Source of the DNA: SKVR01 sp037441525
Lineage (GTDB): Bacteria; Bacteroidota; Bacteroidia; Bacteroidales; UBA7960
DNA: 64,000 nt
Assembly (NCBI GenBank): GCA_037441525.1
Contig: JBBISA010000001.1
Coordinates: forward strand, 62,001-126,000
Direction of reading: 5' to 3'
Shown here piece after piece: positions 27,798 through 37,580 of the stretch (position 1 is the first letter of the stretch; each line of letters begins with the position of its first letter). Under the pieces are notes generated by a model. The model had not been told where the DNA came from. It did no database searches and worked only from the letters and a program-made list of their open reading frames with translations. A program made the position numbers and the translations under genes.

Positions 27798-29447
27798 ATG
27801 CAAAACAACATTCTCCGGGTTGCAGCATTATTTATGGGCTGCATTTTTATTTTATCATGCAGCAGAAAAGAAACAGCCGATATTATTTTCATTAATGGAA
27901 ACATTCAGACCGTTGATGAACAACTTACCACTGTTGAAGCAATGGCTGTTGGCGGCGGTGTAATTCTGGCCATTGGCACCAACAATTCCATACAAGGCAA
28001 ATTCAAATCTTCGCAGGTTATTGATCTGAAGGGGAAGTATGTTTATCCTGGATTTATTGACCCGCACAGTCATTTTATAGGCTACTCAATGAATCTGATG
28101 CACGCAAATCTTTGGCAATCATCATCAATGGAAGAAATTGTTGAACGGCTAAAGGCTCACCATACCCGCTATGAAGGCTATTGGCTCCAGGGCAGGGGCT
28201 GGGATCAGAACCTGTTCGATGTGAAAGAGATGCCCGATAATACATTGCTCAATCAGGCCTTCCCTGATGCACCGGTTTATATTGTGCGGGTTGACGGGCA
28301 CGCCGCCATAGCCAACAACAAGGCACTGCAACTGGCCGGAATTACTGCGGCAAGCAGGGTAGATGGGGGAGAAGTCAGGATAAAAAACGGCGAGCCCACA
28401 GGGTTGCTTATCGACAAGGCGATGACTATGGTTTCAGCAGTAATTCCGTCCCCGTCCGCTGAGCAAAAAGTTGGATTGTTGAAGCAGGGACAGCGCGACC
28501 TGTTTGCCGTGGGACTTACATCGGTATGCGATGCAGGACTCCCCAAAGAGAACATTCTTTTTATCGACAGCTTGCAAAAAGCGGGTGAATTGGATATTAG
28601 GGTTTATGCCATGGTAAATCCTTCGAAAGAGAATTTCGAATATTTCCTGCCCAAAGGACCATATTCAACAGAAAAACTTACTGTAAGATCAATAAAACTT
28701 TTTGCCGATGGAGCTCTCGGATCGAGAGGCGCATTGCTTAAAAGACCTTATTCTGACGCACCCAATACAATAGGGTTACTGGTTGATGATCCTGCCCTTA
28801 TGCATAAAGCCTGCAAACTGGCCCTTGAGAATAATTTCCAGGTAATCACCCATTGTATTGGCGATTCGGCAGTTAGCCTGATGCTCGATATTTACAGACA
28901 ATATCTTGATCCTGAAAACGACCGCCGGTGGCGCATTGAACATGCACAGGTAGTTGACCAGGTCGAGTTCGATAAATTTGGAAAGCACAAGATTATTCCA
29001 TCCATACAGGCAATACATGCCGTTTCTGATATGGGTTGGGCCGAAAAAAGGGTAGGAGCAGACAGAATAAAAGGGGCCTATGCGTATCGCGATTTAATGA
29101 ATCAAACTGGCTGGTTACCCAACGGAAGCGACTTTCCCGTGGAAGAGATCAATCCACTTTATAGTTTCCACGCTGCCTTTACCCGTCAGGACAGAAACAG
29201 TTTTCCGGCAGGCGGATGGTATCCCCAACAATTGCTCACCCGTGAAGAAGCCCTGATGGGCATGACCATCTGGGCTGCCAAAGCAAATTTCGAAGAATTC
29301 ACCCGTGGTACTATTGAACCCGCCAAGTTTGCCGATTTTGTTATTTTGGATGTTGATCTTTTAACTATTGATCCAACCCTCATTTACAACATCAAAGTAC
29401 TGGAAACATGGTTGGGTGGGAAAAAAGTTTACCAATCAGAAAAGTAA
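27798..29447 (+). CDS. YtcJ-like amidohydrolase lipoprotein
   Basis: The 549-residue protein has a lipoprotein signal (lipobox ILSC) and the amidohydrolase-3 layout: GFIDPHSHF with the first metal-binding HxH, KLFADGALGSRGALL, ITHCIGDSAV, RIEHAQVV and NGSDFPVEEINP with the metal-binding Asp. These enzymes hydrolyse amides or imines in a metal-dependent TIM barrel, with usually unknown substrates. It would act in the periplasm or outside. It lies 255 bp before the symporter/CoA-transferase/oxidoreductase unit and could release a carboxylate for it. Confidence 0.88.
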   Translation: MQNNILRVAALFMGCIFILSCSRKETADIIFINGNIQTVDEQLTTVEAMAVGGGVILAIGTNNSIQGKFKSSQVIDLKGKYVYPGFIDPHSHFIGYSMNLMHANLWQSSSMEEIVERLKAHHTRYEGYWLQGRGWDQNLFDVKEMPDNTLLNQAFPDAPVYIVRVDGHAAIANNKALQLAGITAASRVDGGEVRIKNGEPTGLLIDKAMTMVSAVIPSPSAEQKVGLLKQGQRDLFAVGLTSVCDAGLPKENILFIDSLQKAGELDIRVYAMVNPSKENFEYFLPKGPYSTEKLTVRSIKLFADGALGSRGALLKRPYSDAPNTIGLLVDDPALMHKACKLALENNFQVITHCIGDSAVSLMLDIYRQYLDPENDRRWRIEHAQVVDQVEFDKFGKHKIIPSIQAIHAVSDMGWAEKRVGADRIKGAYAYRDLMNQTGWLPNGSDFPVEEINPLYSFHAAFTRQDRNSFPAGGWYPQQLLTREEALMGMTIWAAKANFEEFTRGTIEPAKFADFVILDVDLLTIDPTLIYNIKVLETWLGGKKVYQSEK

Positions 29448-29593
29448 TAAACCCAGAAGGAATTAAAATTAATTTTACTCTGTCTAAGTATGTTATAAGC
29501 AGGTTTATTGACGATTTCCGTTTCCCTTAAACCAAGACAAAAGTAGTGTTTATTAAAAAAAATAAGTTTATAAATGCGCTAAAACTATTTGGT

Positions 29594-29601
29594 TAATTTT
29601 G
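29594..29601 (+). promoter_or_regulatory. Candidate -7 box of the symporter-CoA-transferase-OFOR operon
   Basis: TAATTTTG fits TAnnTTTG and lies about 100 bp upstream of the symporter ATG. No clear -33 element. Confidence 0.35.
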
Positions 29602-29702
29602 CCTTCAAATTAACAGAAAGTATAATATCAGTTATATTTATAACATCTGCTCAGGCAGTTGGGTTGATATACTTAAACGAATCACTATATACTGACAATT
29701 AA

Positions 29703-31211
29703 ATGAATACATACCTTCTGGTTGTTGTGGGCTATTTTGCCTTTATAACCATCATTTCGCTTTTGACAAAGAAAGTTGCAAGCCGTTCGGCAGCTGATTA
29801 CCTTGTAGCGGGCCGCAATCTTGGAACCATTGCATGTGCTGTGGTGGTGGCTTCAGAATGGCTTGGTGGTATGAGCACCATAGGAGTAAGCGAAAGTGCA
29901 TTTAAATCAGGGACCCTTCAGCCCATTCTTTACAATATCTCCACAGCCATTGGTATGGTGATTATTGGTTTTACGGTAGCCCGGCATTATCGTCAAAACA
30001 ATGTACATACAGTGAGCGAAATGCTCGAAAATCTTTTTGGGCGCAGAGCAAGAGCCATTTCTGCCATCGCCTTTTTGTTTGCCTATATAGTTCTTGCCTT
30101 TGTGCAGCTGCAAACTGCTTCCAGCGTTATTTCGGCCATGTTTGGCACGCCTTGGTTATATTCTGTCATTATCTCATCAGTTGTTATTACTATTTATACC
30201 TACATTGGCGGGATGCATGCCCTTGCCATCACGGGAATAATTCACGTGGTTGTTATGTTTGGAGGTATAGGGATTGCCGCGTGGATAGGGGTTGCCGATG
30301 TGGGAGGATTTTCTGCCCTGAAAGAAATAATGATAAGCCAGGGCTCGCCCGAAAACCTTTACAACCCATTCAGTGGCGGATTGAGTTATGCTTGGAGCCT
30401 TATCCTGGGCGGAGTGCTGGGCGGGATGGCCGGACAGGCAAGTATTCAGCCTATTTTTGCCGCACGCACTGCTTCCATTGCCAGGAAAGCAGCCATAGTA
30501 TCAGCCTTTATTATTGCCCCATTTGGCATAATGGTGGCAGTTCTGGGGTTGGTTGCCAAAACCGGAAATTTCTTTGACATTACCACCGCAGCCAGTCCTT
30601 TGTGGAATGTTGCTACCCAATCCATCAACCCCAAAATGGTATTGCCCACGCTAATGGTAACCCCGGAATTTATCCATCCTGTTTTGGGGGGAATTGCCCT
30701 GGCTGGTATTCTTGCTGCAATCCTTTCAACGGTAGGTCCGGTAAACTTTGCAGTTGTTACCATCGCCACAAAAGATATTTACCAAGGACTAATCAACAAA
30801 ACCGCTATTGATCAGAAGCTGATATCTACCGCCCGTAAACTGGTTATAATGGTAAATCTTATCACTATCCCCCTAGCCTTTTACAGCACAGGGGCTATTT
30901 TGAGTGTGGCATATATTTCTTATGGAATAAGGGCAATTGGAGCCATTGTAATTATGATGGGATTGTATCAGCGGGGTTGGATAAGTACCGATGGAGTAAG
31001 ATGGGCATTTATGGGGGGCACCCTTGCTGTAATATTCAATATTGTAGCCCGACAGGCCGGTTGGTGGAGAATTGAAGATACTTATGTTGCTGTTGGCGCA
31101 GCTATATTATTTGTTTTTCTGGGAAATATCTATGCCGTGAACCGTAAACGACAACTCAGAAACAAATCAGAACGTTTGAACCCATTTCCTAAAAACCTAA
31201 CAAAACAATGA
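29703..31211 (+). CDS. Sodium:solute symporter (SSS family)
   Basis: The 502-residue protein has about 13 predicted helices and SSS-family landmarks: the N-terminal SRSAADYLVAGRNLGTIACA, VASEWLGGMSTIGVSESA with the sodium-site region, and GGVLGGMAGQASIQPIFAART. The family imports organic acids, amino acids or sugars with sodium. Its TGA overlaps the next ATG (ATGA), which couples it to the CoA-transferase, so its substrate is probably the acid that the CoA-transferase activates. Confidence 0.92.
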   Translation: MNTYLLVVVGYFAFITIISLLTKKVASRSAADYLVAGRNLGTIACAVVVASEWLGGMSTIGVSESAFKSGTLQPILYNISTAIGMVIIGFTVARHYRQNNVHTVSEMLENLFGRRARAISAIAFLFAYIVLAFVQLQTASSVISAMFGTPWLYSVIISSVVITIYTYIGGMHALAITGIIHVVVMFGGIGIAAWIGVADVGGFSALKEIMISQGSPENLYNPFSGGLSYAWSLILGGVLGGMAGQASIQPIFAARTASIARKAAIVSAFIIAPFGIMVAVLGLVAKTGNFFDITTAASPLWNVATQSINPKMVLPTLMVTPEFIHPVLGGIALAGILAAILSTVGPVNFAVVTIATKDIYQGLINKTAIDQKLISTARKLVIMVNLITIPLAFYSTGAILSVAYISYGIRAIGAIVIMMGLYQRGWISTDGVRWAFMGGTLAVIFNIVARQAGWWRIEDTYVAVGAAILFVFLGNIYAVNRKRQLRNKSERLNPFPKNLTKQ

Positions 31212-32425
31212 GCAATCCAATGTCACTAACCGGGATTAAAGTTCTGGAACTGGCCAGTGTTCTTGCCGGGCCCGGAGTCGGGATGTTTTTTGCCGAACTT
31301 GGTGCATCAGTTATTAAGGTTGAAAATGTTATCACCCAGGGCGATGTTACCCGCAAATGGAAGCTTCCCTCAGAAGATGCAAATAATGATATTTCAGGTT
31401 ATTTTTCGTGCGTAAATTGGGGAAAACAATCTATTGCGCTTGATTTGTGCCATGCTGAAGGATTGGAGATAGTGTACCGGCTGGCATCTCTTTGCGATAT
31501 TGTACTGGTTAGTTACAAACCTGGTGATGCAGAAAAACTGAAGGTTGATTATTCTACCCTGAGAGCCAGAAATAATAGTATTATTTATGCACATTTGACA
31601 GGATATGGTCTTCAAAACGCACGGGCCGGGTTCGATGCGATTATTCAGGCTGAAACGGGGTTTACCTACATGAATGGTGAGCCCGACGGTTCACCCACAA
31701 AGATGCCCGTTGCTCTTATGGATATACTGGCAGCACATCAGTTGAAGGAAGCTATTTTATTGGCCTTGTACATGAAAGAGAAAACCGGTCAGGGGCAATT
31801 TATTGAGGCTTCACTTTTTAAAGCTGGCGTTGCGTCGTTGGCCAACCAGGCTACCAACTGGCTGGTTGGAAATTCTATTCCGCAGAGGTTGGGGTCTGAT
31901 CATCCTAATATTGTACCCTACGGAACTATTTTTAATACTGCCGATGGCCGTGAAATAGTGCTTGCTGTGGGTACCAACAAACAGTTTCAGCAATTGGTAA
32001 CTCTACTTGGCAAACCAGGACTGGCCACTGACCCAAGGTTCATGAAAAACCAAGACAGAGTGATCAATAAAGCTGTGATCAACCAGATTTTGCAGGATGA
32101 GATCATTAAATATGATCGCAGCTCTATTCTTAAACTGCTTGAAATAAGGAGTATACCGGCAGGAGGGGTTTTTAATATGCAGGAAGTTTTCCAAACCCCT
32201 GAAGCACAGCCCATGCTGGTTGCAGGTGCTTATACCAATGGAAATGAAATTACAGGTGTAAGGTCGGTTGCGTTTACAACTGGTGGCAACAATTATGATT
32301 CTTCATTAAGTGCACCGCCACATTATGGGGAGCACACAAGGCACTTGCTTAAAAATTTGCTTGAGTACACCAATGAATCGATTTCCCAACTTATAGAGGA
32401 AGGAGTAATTTATGCAAGAGACTAA
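31208..32425 (+). CDS. Class III (CaiB/BaiF-type) CoA-transferase
   Basis: The 405-residue protein begins with GIKVLELASVLAGPGVGMFFAELGA (quoted in two parts: KVLELASVLAGPG and MFFAELGASVIKVE) and has the catalytic Asp172 in ALMDILAAH followed by EKTGQGQFIEASL. These enzymes move CoA between carboxylic acids through an enzyme-bound anhydride. It is coupled by overlaps to the symporter upstream (4 bp) and the oxidoreductase alpha subunit downstream (14 bp). The acid is unknown; aryl- or branched-chain acids would suit the downstream enzyme. Confidence 0.9.
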   Translation: MSNPMSLTGIKVLELASVLAGPGVGMFFAELGASVIKVENVITQGDVTRKWKLPSEDANNDISGYFSCVNWGKQSIALDLCHAEGLEIVYRLASLCDIVLVSYKPGDAEKLKVDYSTLRARNNSIIYAHLTGYGLQNARAGFDAIIQAETGFTYMNGEPDGSPTKMPVALMDILAAHQLKEAILLALYMKEKTGQGQFIEASLFKAGVASLANQATNWLVGNSIPQRLGSDHPNIVPYGTIFNTADGREIVLAVGTNKQFQQLVTLLGKPGLATDPRFMKNQDRVINKAVINQILQDEIIKYDRSSILKLLEIRSIPAGGVFNMQEVFQTPEAQPMLVAGAYTNGNEITGVRSVAFTTGGNNYDSSLSAPPHYGEHTRHLLKNLLEYTNESISQLIEEGVIYARD

Positions 32426-33536
32426 AAAAGGAGACCGCGCCCTGATTGATGGCTCCAGACTGATTATAGAATCGCTGGCCAGGGCAGGCGCTGGCGCGTT
32501 TATAGGGTATCCCATTACTCCGGCAAATCTGTTGTATCAATACGGTTCGCAAAGACTGCCCGTTATGTTGCCCGCACCTGACGAGATATCAGCTGTGCAG
32601 TGGATGTCGGGTTTAGCTGCCACCGGTATTCTTCCTGTAACTGCAACTTCCTTTCCCGGATATGCTCTCATGCTCGAATCGGTGAATATGGCTTTTATGA
32701 TGGAATTGCCCATGGTGATAATTCTTGTACAACGGCTTGGACCTGCCACCGGAACCGCTACCTGCGGTGCTCAAGGCGATCTGGCATTACTGCGCGGGAC
32801 CATCTCAGGGGGACATCCCATCCCGGTTTTTTGCACCTCTTCATTCGATGATTGCTGGACACTTCCACCAAAAGCACTCAAAACGGCTGTCGAGCTCAGA
32901 ACCCCCGTTGTTTTACTCACTTCCAAGGAAGAAGTGATGACCAGCAAAAGTTTTGACCTTGAAATGCTTCCCGATATTGAGACGGTTGAATGGAAACATT
33001 ACGACCTTGAGTGTGAAGGAAAATACAAATCATACAAACCTACCGGGTGGGTTCCCGATTTTTTGCCCGTAACCCAGTCGAAGCACCAGGTAAGGCTCAA
33101 CGCATCCACCCATGATCTATGGGGCATTTTGCAGCACTCAACCGAAGATGCTATGGCCAACACACGCAGGCTGGAAGAAAAAATCCGGCAAACCATTCAT
33201 AAATATACCTTTTACGATCTGGATGAGGATGATAAGGCCGATACACTGGTGGTTTCCTATGGTATTACTGCTGCTGCTGCCAGCAATGCGGTAAAGTATC
33301 TCAGATTGAAAGGACAACGCCTGTCATTACTCATTCCTAAAACATTGCTCCCTGCCCCCGATGTATATGCCGAAATTATGGACAGCTATGAAACCATTGT
33401 GGTGGCCGAAGAAAATATCAATAATCAGTTCAGCGAAATGATCTATGGTTTACGCAAACCCCTTGGTCATCGTTTTGTGGGTTCGCTGGGAAAAATGATC
33501 ACACCAAAGCAAATTATTGAGGAGGTAATACGATGA
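32412..33536 (+). CDS. 2-oxoacid:ferredoxin oxidoreductase, alpha subunit (VorB/KorA-like)
   Basis: The 374-residue protein has the pyrimidine-binding domain FIGYPITPANLLYQY, then GPATGTATCGAQGDL, and a transketolase-C-like domain in the last 130 residues. It lacks the N-terminal gamma domain seen in many gamma-alpha fused KorA proteins. With the beta-gamma protein it should oxidatively decarboxylate a 2-oxoacid to acyl-CoA, CO2 and reduced ferredoxin, or run in reverse. Its TGA overlaps the next ATG. Confidence 0.9.
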   Translation: MQETKKGDRALIDGSRLIIESLARAGAGAFIGYPITPANLLYQYGSQRLPVMLPAPDEISAVQWMSGLAATGILPVTATSFPGYALMLESVNMAFMMELPMVIILVQRLGPATGTATCGAQGDLALLRGTISGGHPIPVFCTSSFDDCWTLPPKALKTAVELRTPVVLLTSKEEVMTSKSFDLEMLPDIETVEWKHYDLECEGKYKSYKPTGWVPDFLPVTQSKHQVRLNASTHDLWGILQHSTEDAMANTRRLEEKIRQTIHKYTFYDLDEDDKADTLVVSYGITAAAASNAVKYLRLKGQRLSLLIPKTLLPAPDVYAEIMDSYETIVVAEENINNQFSEMIYGLRKPLGHRFVGSLGKMITPKQIIEEVIR

Positions 33537-34807
33537 ATATCCCATATCTGAATACTGAGGCATTGCCCTTTTGTAAAGGATGCGGCCACGACCTGATAGC
33601 CCGAAACACCACCAAGGCCCTCGAAAAAATAGGCCTTCAACCCCTCGATGTAATTATTGTAACCGACATTGGATGTCATGGTATTATCGACAAGGCCCTT
33701 AACACCCACACTGTGCACGGTTTACACGGTCGTTCTGCCGCTTTGGGTGCCGGCATTAGTTTTGGCAACGGGCATACAGGAAAAAAAATCATTGTTTTTA
33801 TTGGTGATGGAGGAGCTACCATTGGCCTTCAGCACATTATGGAAGCGGCCAGGCTTAACCTGAATATGACGGTAGTAGTACACAATAATTACCTGTATGG
33901 TATGACCGGCGGTCAGTCGAGCGGATTTACCCCCAAGGGTTTTAATACCACTACCACGGCAGATGGAAATCCCTTTTCAGGCTATGACATCTGTGTCCTT
34001 GCCCATGCTGCCGGAGCATCCTATACTTCGCGAATAAAAGGTATTGGAGATATTAGCGACAAACTCGCTGTGGCATTCAATACCCAAGGATTTTCGCTGG
34101 TTGAAGTACTCGAAATATGCCCAAGTTATGGTGTGAAACTCAACCCGCGTCGCAAACTCAATGAGATTATTGAAACATCAGGAGTGCATCTGGGCGAATG
34201 GAGCCGCGACCTAAAGCCATTCGAACTGGTAAAGGGTAAAAAAGTAACCGACCTTCTTGGCAAGGTTCCCCGTATCCGAAAAGGATTTAATTCATACATC
34301 AAAGAGCCCGTATCACTTATTGTTAGCGGCTCAGCAGGAGAGGGGGTGCAACTTGCAGCCGGTCTTATATGCAAAGCCGCAGTGGCATCAGGCCTGCACG
34401 TTACCCAAAAGGGGAGTTACCCGGTAACGGTTGGGGTTGGTTTTTCTACCGCAGAAATCAATATTTCTCCCGAAACCATTAATTTTCATGGGATTGATGT
34501 GCCTGATTTAGTCATTATCACTTCAACTGACGGATTGGCTCACAATGTGAAAAAGATTGCTGCCATGACCACAGGAAAACTGATCATTGATCAGAGCCTG
34601 CAGGTTCCTGCTACCGGGGCAGAGATTCTTATGCACGATTTCAGATCGGTAGGGGCACGAAATGCTGCATTGTTTGCAATCTGCTATTTTGCAATCAAAT
34701 CTGGTATCATTTCTACCGAAGCCATATTCAAGGTAATTGAGGAAGAAGGGAAAACCGATAAACTTCCGGTTGCAGTTATAAAGGAAGCACTGGGTAAGGT
34801 TAAATGA
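33533..34807 (+). CDS. 2-oxoacid:ferredoxin oxidoreductase, fused beta-gamma subunit
   Basis: Residues 1-215 are the TPP-binding beta subunit: iron-sulfur cysteines C14, C17, C48 and C196, and the TPP motif GDGG at 91-94 with NN at 118-119. Residues about 245-424 are the gamma domain (VSGSAGEGVQLAAGL, then QKGSYPVTVGVGFSTAEI). Fusion of gamma to the C-terminus of beta is unusual. No delta-type two-cluster ferredoxin subunit is encoded nearby, so electrons must leave through the single cluster to a free ferredoxin. Confidence 0.9.
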   Translation: MNIPYLNTEALPFCKGCGHDLIARNTTKALEKIGLQPLDVIIVTDIGCHGIIDKALNTHTVHGLHGRSAALGAGISFGNGHTGKKIIVFIGDGGATIGLQHIMEAARLNLNMTVVVHNNYLYGMTGGQSSGFTPKGFNTTTTADGNPFSGYDICVLAHAAGASYTSRIKGIGDISDKLAVAFNTQGFSLVEVLEICPSYGVKLNPRRKLNEIIETSGVHLGEWSRDLKPFELVKGKKVTDLLGKVPRIRKGFNSYIKEPVSLIVSGSAGEGVQLAAGLICKAAVASGLHVTQKGSYPVTVGVGFSTAEINISPETINFHGIDVPDLVIITSTDGLAHNVKKIAAMTTGKLIIDQSLQVPATGAEILMHDFRSVGARNAALFAICYFAIKSGIISTEAIFKVIEEEGKTDKLPVAVIKEALGKVK

Positions 34808-34886
34808 CCTTGCAGTTTCCCTGCTATTTCAGAGTGCTCACCCAATGGTAAAGTTCGCCTTATTATCTTTACCCAAATTTTCCTGA

Positions 34887-35987
34887 ATGGCAAAACAACG
34901 AAGACGTAAACCCGGCAAAACTTCACGAAAAACATCACCTACCAGTGATTGGGTGTTGGCATTTGCCATCGCCTTTGGCCTTTTGATTATCACGCGATTT
35001 TTTATAATCGATATCAGAAGTTATTCAGAAAGCGGCATGGAAAAAACATTGCTTCCGGGCGATGTTTTGCTGGTAAATAAAAGCAATTATGGCGCACGAC
35101 TGCCTTTGCGACTATTTCCGCTGAGCTGGGGAAATCTGCTGGCCGGCGATGATAGCCTGAAACCCATCAGCCAATTGCCCTACCGCAGGTTCTTGCCCAT
35201 CAATAATCCCGGATACAACGAACTGGTAATGCTTAATATTCCAGCGCCCCAACATCAGGCAATTGATAAACGGACAAAGGTTGTAAAACGTTTGATTGGT
35301 CTGCCCGGCGACAGAATTGAAATAAAGGGAGGCGAAGTTTGGATTGGAGACCGAAAACTTAATGAACCGGCAACCATACAATGGAATTACGAAATAGAAC
35401 TGAAACGGGGTTTTGATGTCGATAGTTTTATTGATACATTCGGCATTTCTGAAGGAACACGTGTAAGGGGGCAACAGCGATATCTGTTCTCTTTTACCCG
35501 CGACGAAGCCATCAGCCTGCAACAAAACGAAAATGTAAGAACTATCAGAAGGGTTTCCCCTGCAAATGAACCAGGTTATATCAGTCCTTTCGGAATAAGT
35601 GCAGCACAATGGAATATCGATAAAATGGGCCCCATCATAATACCATACAAAGGATTTACGATACGATTTTCAGAGCATACTTCCGATCTTTACCGCTACC
35701 ATATTCTTTATCATGAAAGGGAAAACATTGAAATACGCGATGATAAGGTAATAATGAATGGGCAGCCAGTGGAAGAATATACCTTTAAAAACGATTATTA
35801 CTTTTTTCTGGGCGATAACCGGCATAATACCTCCGATTCCCGTTTGTGGGGCATGGTTCCCGAAAATCATATCATTGGGAAAGTATCAAGGGTATTGTTC
35901 TCCTACCACAAAGAAGGAAATTTTTTCAGCAAACTTCGAAAAGGAAGATTTTTCCTAAAGCCTGAAGTTCCCAGAGGGCCGTATTAG
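34887..35987 (+). CDS. lepB: Signal peptidase I-like protein with altered serine box
   Basis: The 366-residue protein has one N-terminal helix (about 22-41) and the S26 boxes: SGMEKTLLPGD near residue 50, KRLIGLPGDRIE with the general-base Lys134, and GDNRHNTSDSRLWG near the end. In the first box the residue aligned with the catalytic Ser (directly before Met51) is Gly50, with Ser49 one position earlier. Either Ser49 works or the protein is not a standard protease. Long inserts between boxes are common in Bacteroidota. It converges with the methyltransferase gene, 6 bp apart. Confidence 0.82.
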   Translation: MAKQRRRKPGKTSRKTSPTSDWVLAFAIAFGLLIITRFFIIDIRSYSESGMEKTLLPGDVLLVNKSNYGARLPLRLFPLSWGNLLAGDDSLKPISQLPYRRFLPINNPGYNELVMLNIPAPQHQAIDKRTKVVKRLIGLPGDRIEIKGGEVWIGDRKLNEPATIQWNYEIELKRGFDVDSFIDTFGISEGTRVRGQQRYLFSFTRDEAISLQQNENVRTIRRVSPANEPGYISPFGISAAQWNIDKMGPIIIPYKGFTIRFSEHTSDLYRYHILYHERENIEIRDDKVIMNGQPVEEYTFKNDYYFFLGDNRHNTSDSRLWGMVPENHIIGKVSRVLFSYHKEGNFFSKLRKGRFFLKPEVPRGPY

Positions 35988-35993
35988 TTTTTA

Positions 35994-37421
35994 TCAGATA
36001 AGTTTCAGTAATACAACACTTTCCACATGGTGTGTATGTGGAAACATATCTACTGCCTGTGCCTTTATTACCTTGTATTTGGAAGCAAGCAATTCTACAT
36101 CGCGGGCCTGCGTGGCAGTATTGCAACTAACATACACAATTTTATCGGTGCCGCTGTGCAGAATCCTGTTGGTTACATCGGGGTGCATACCTGCCCTGGG
36201 TGGATCGGTAATGATTACATCAGGCTTTCCGTGTTGGGCAAGGAAATCAAGGGTAAATACTTTGGCCATGTCGCCGGCATAAAAGGTAAGGTTTTTTAAA
36301 TTGTTGAAAGCGGCATTTTTGCGTGCATCGGCCACTGCCTCCTCTATATATTCAATACCAACCACATGTAAAGCCTGATGGGCAACAAACTGTGCTATGG
36401 TGCCAGTGCCAGTGTAAAGATCGTACACCATTTCACCGCCGGTAAGTGCTGCAAAATCGCGTGCAATGCTGTACAGTTGGTATGCCTGCCCGCTATTTGT
36501 TTGGTAAAATGATTTGGGCCCAACCCTGAATTTCAGGCCTTCCATCTCTTCCACAAGATAAGGTTCTCCATGGTAATGCACCGCTTCCAGATCAGATACG
36601 CTGCTGTTTTTCTTATCGTTGATCATATAATAAAGCGAAATCACCTGAAGAAAATTATCCCTGATATGGTTGAGAAGCATTGTCCGCTTCTCATCTCCAC
36701 CCGATGAGCATACCAATATAATCATAAACTCTCCCTTTATATTATTGCGTATAATAATATTGCGCAACATGCCGGTCTGCTCCCTGAAATTATAAAAGCT
36801 GATCCCATTTTCAATGGCGAATTGTTTTACTGCTTTCCTGATTTGATTGGTGGGTTCTGCCTGCAGCCAGCAGGTGTTCACATCCAGCACCTTGTCAAAA
36901 AATCCGGGAACATGAAAACCCGCAGCTTCAATAGGTAGCTGGCTGTCGGGTTGCGAAAGTTGGGCCGATGTAAGCCATCTTTTGTGGGCAAAGGTATATT
37001 CAAGCTTGTTGCGGTAAAACCTGGTATCTTGCGACCCGGCAATTGGGATAAGCTCAAAGTCGTAATTCGCCTTACCTATCCTTTTTAAACTATCGGTTAC
37101 CTGCTGTTGTTTGTGCTTTAATTGTTCGGGGTAGGAGAGATGTTGCCACTTGCATCCGCCGCAAATACCAAAATGCTCACAGAAGGGCTCACTGCGAAGG
37201 GTGCTTTTATGGTGGAAGTTAATAATCTCCGCTTCCAGATGGCGACGTTCGGCCTTTTTTACCCGTACATCCACTACATCGCCGGGTGCACCATAATTAA
37301 CAAATACCACCAGTTCGCCATAGCGGGCAACAGCCTTCCCCTCGGCAGCTACTCCGGTAATGGTTAGATTTTCAATAATTTGATGATAAAAATCCTTGCG
37401 TTTTTTTTTGCTGATGGCCAT
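35994..37421 (-). CDS. 23S rRNA (uracil-5-)-methyltransferase, RlmD/RumA type
   Basis: The 475-residue protein has an N-terminal TRAM-like domain (to about residue 70), iron-sulfur cysteines in CEHFGICGGCKWQHL, a SAM-binding Rossmann domain with DLYTGTGTIAQFVA, DPPRAGMHPDV, and the nucleophilic Cys in VSCNTATQARD. It methylates C5 of a uridine in 23S rRNA using SAM; the exact position is not deducible. The length is normal for TRAM-containing members. Confidence 0.92.
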   Translation of the reverse strand: MAISKKKRKDFYHQIIENLTITGVAAEGKAVARYGELVVFVNYGAPGDVVDVRVKKAERRHLEAEIINFHHKSTLRSEPFCEHFGICGGCKWQHLSYPEQLKHKQQQVTDSLKRIGKANYDFELIPIAGSQDTRFYRNKLEYTFAHKRWLTSAQLSQPDSQLPIEAAGFHVPGFFDKVLDVNTCWLQAEPTNQIRKAVKQFAIENGISFYNFREQTGMLRNIIIRNNIKGEFMIILVCSSGGDEKRTMLLNHIRDNFLQVISLYYMINDKKNSSVSDLEAVHYHGEPYLVEEMEGLKFRVGPKSFYQTNSGQAYQLYSIARDFAALTGGEMVYDLYTGTGTIAQFVAHQALHVVGIEYIEEAVADARKNAAFNNLKNLTFYAGDMAKVFTLDFLAQHGKPDVIITDPPRAGMHPDVTNRILHSGTDKIVYVSCNTATQARDVELLASKYKVIKAQAVDMFPHTHHVESVVLLKLI

Positions 37422-37580
37422 GGAGTGTTTAAGGAAATGACGATTGAAGATTAAGGAAGTGATTCAACTTTTGGTTTTGATGGAAAAGCCCGGGCAAGTA
37501 TATTTCAATGCAAATAATTCAGGACAATATTTCAACAGCAACGAACTGAAACTGATTTGGCATTATTCTGTTCATACCCC

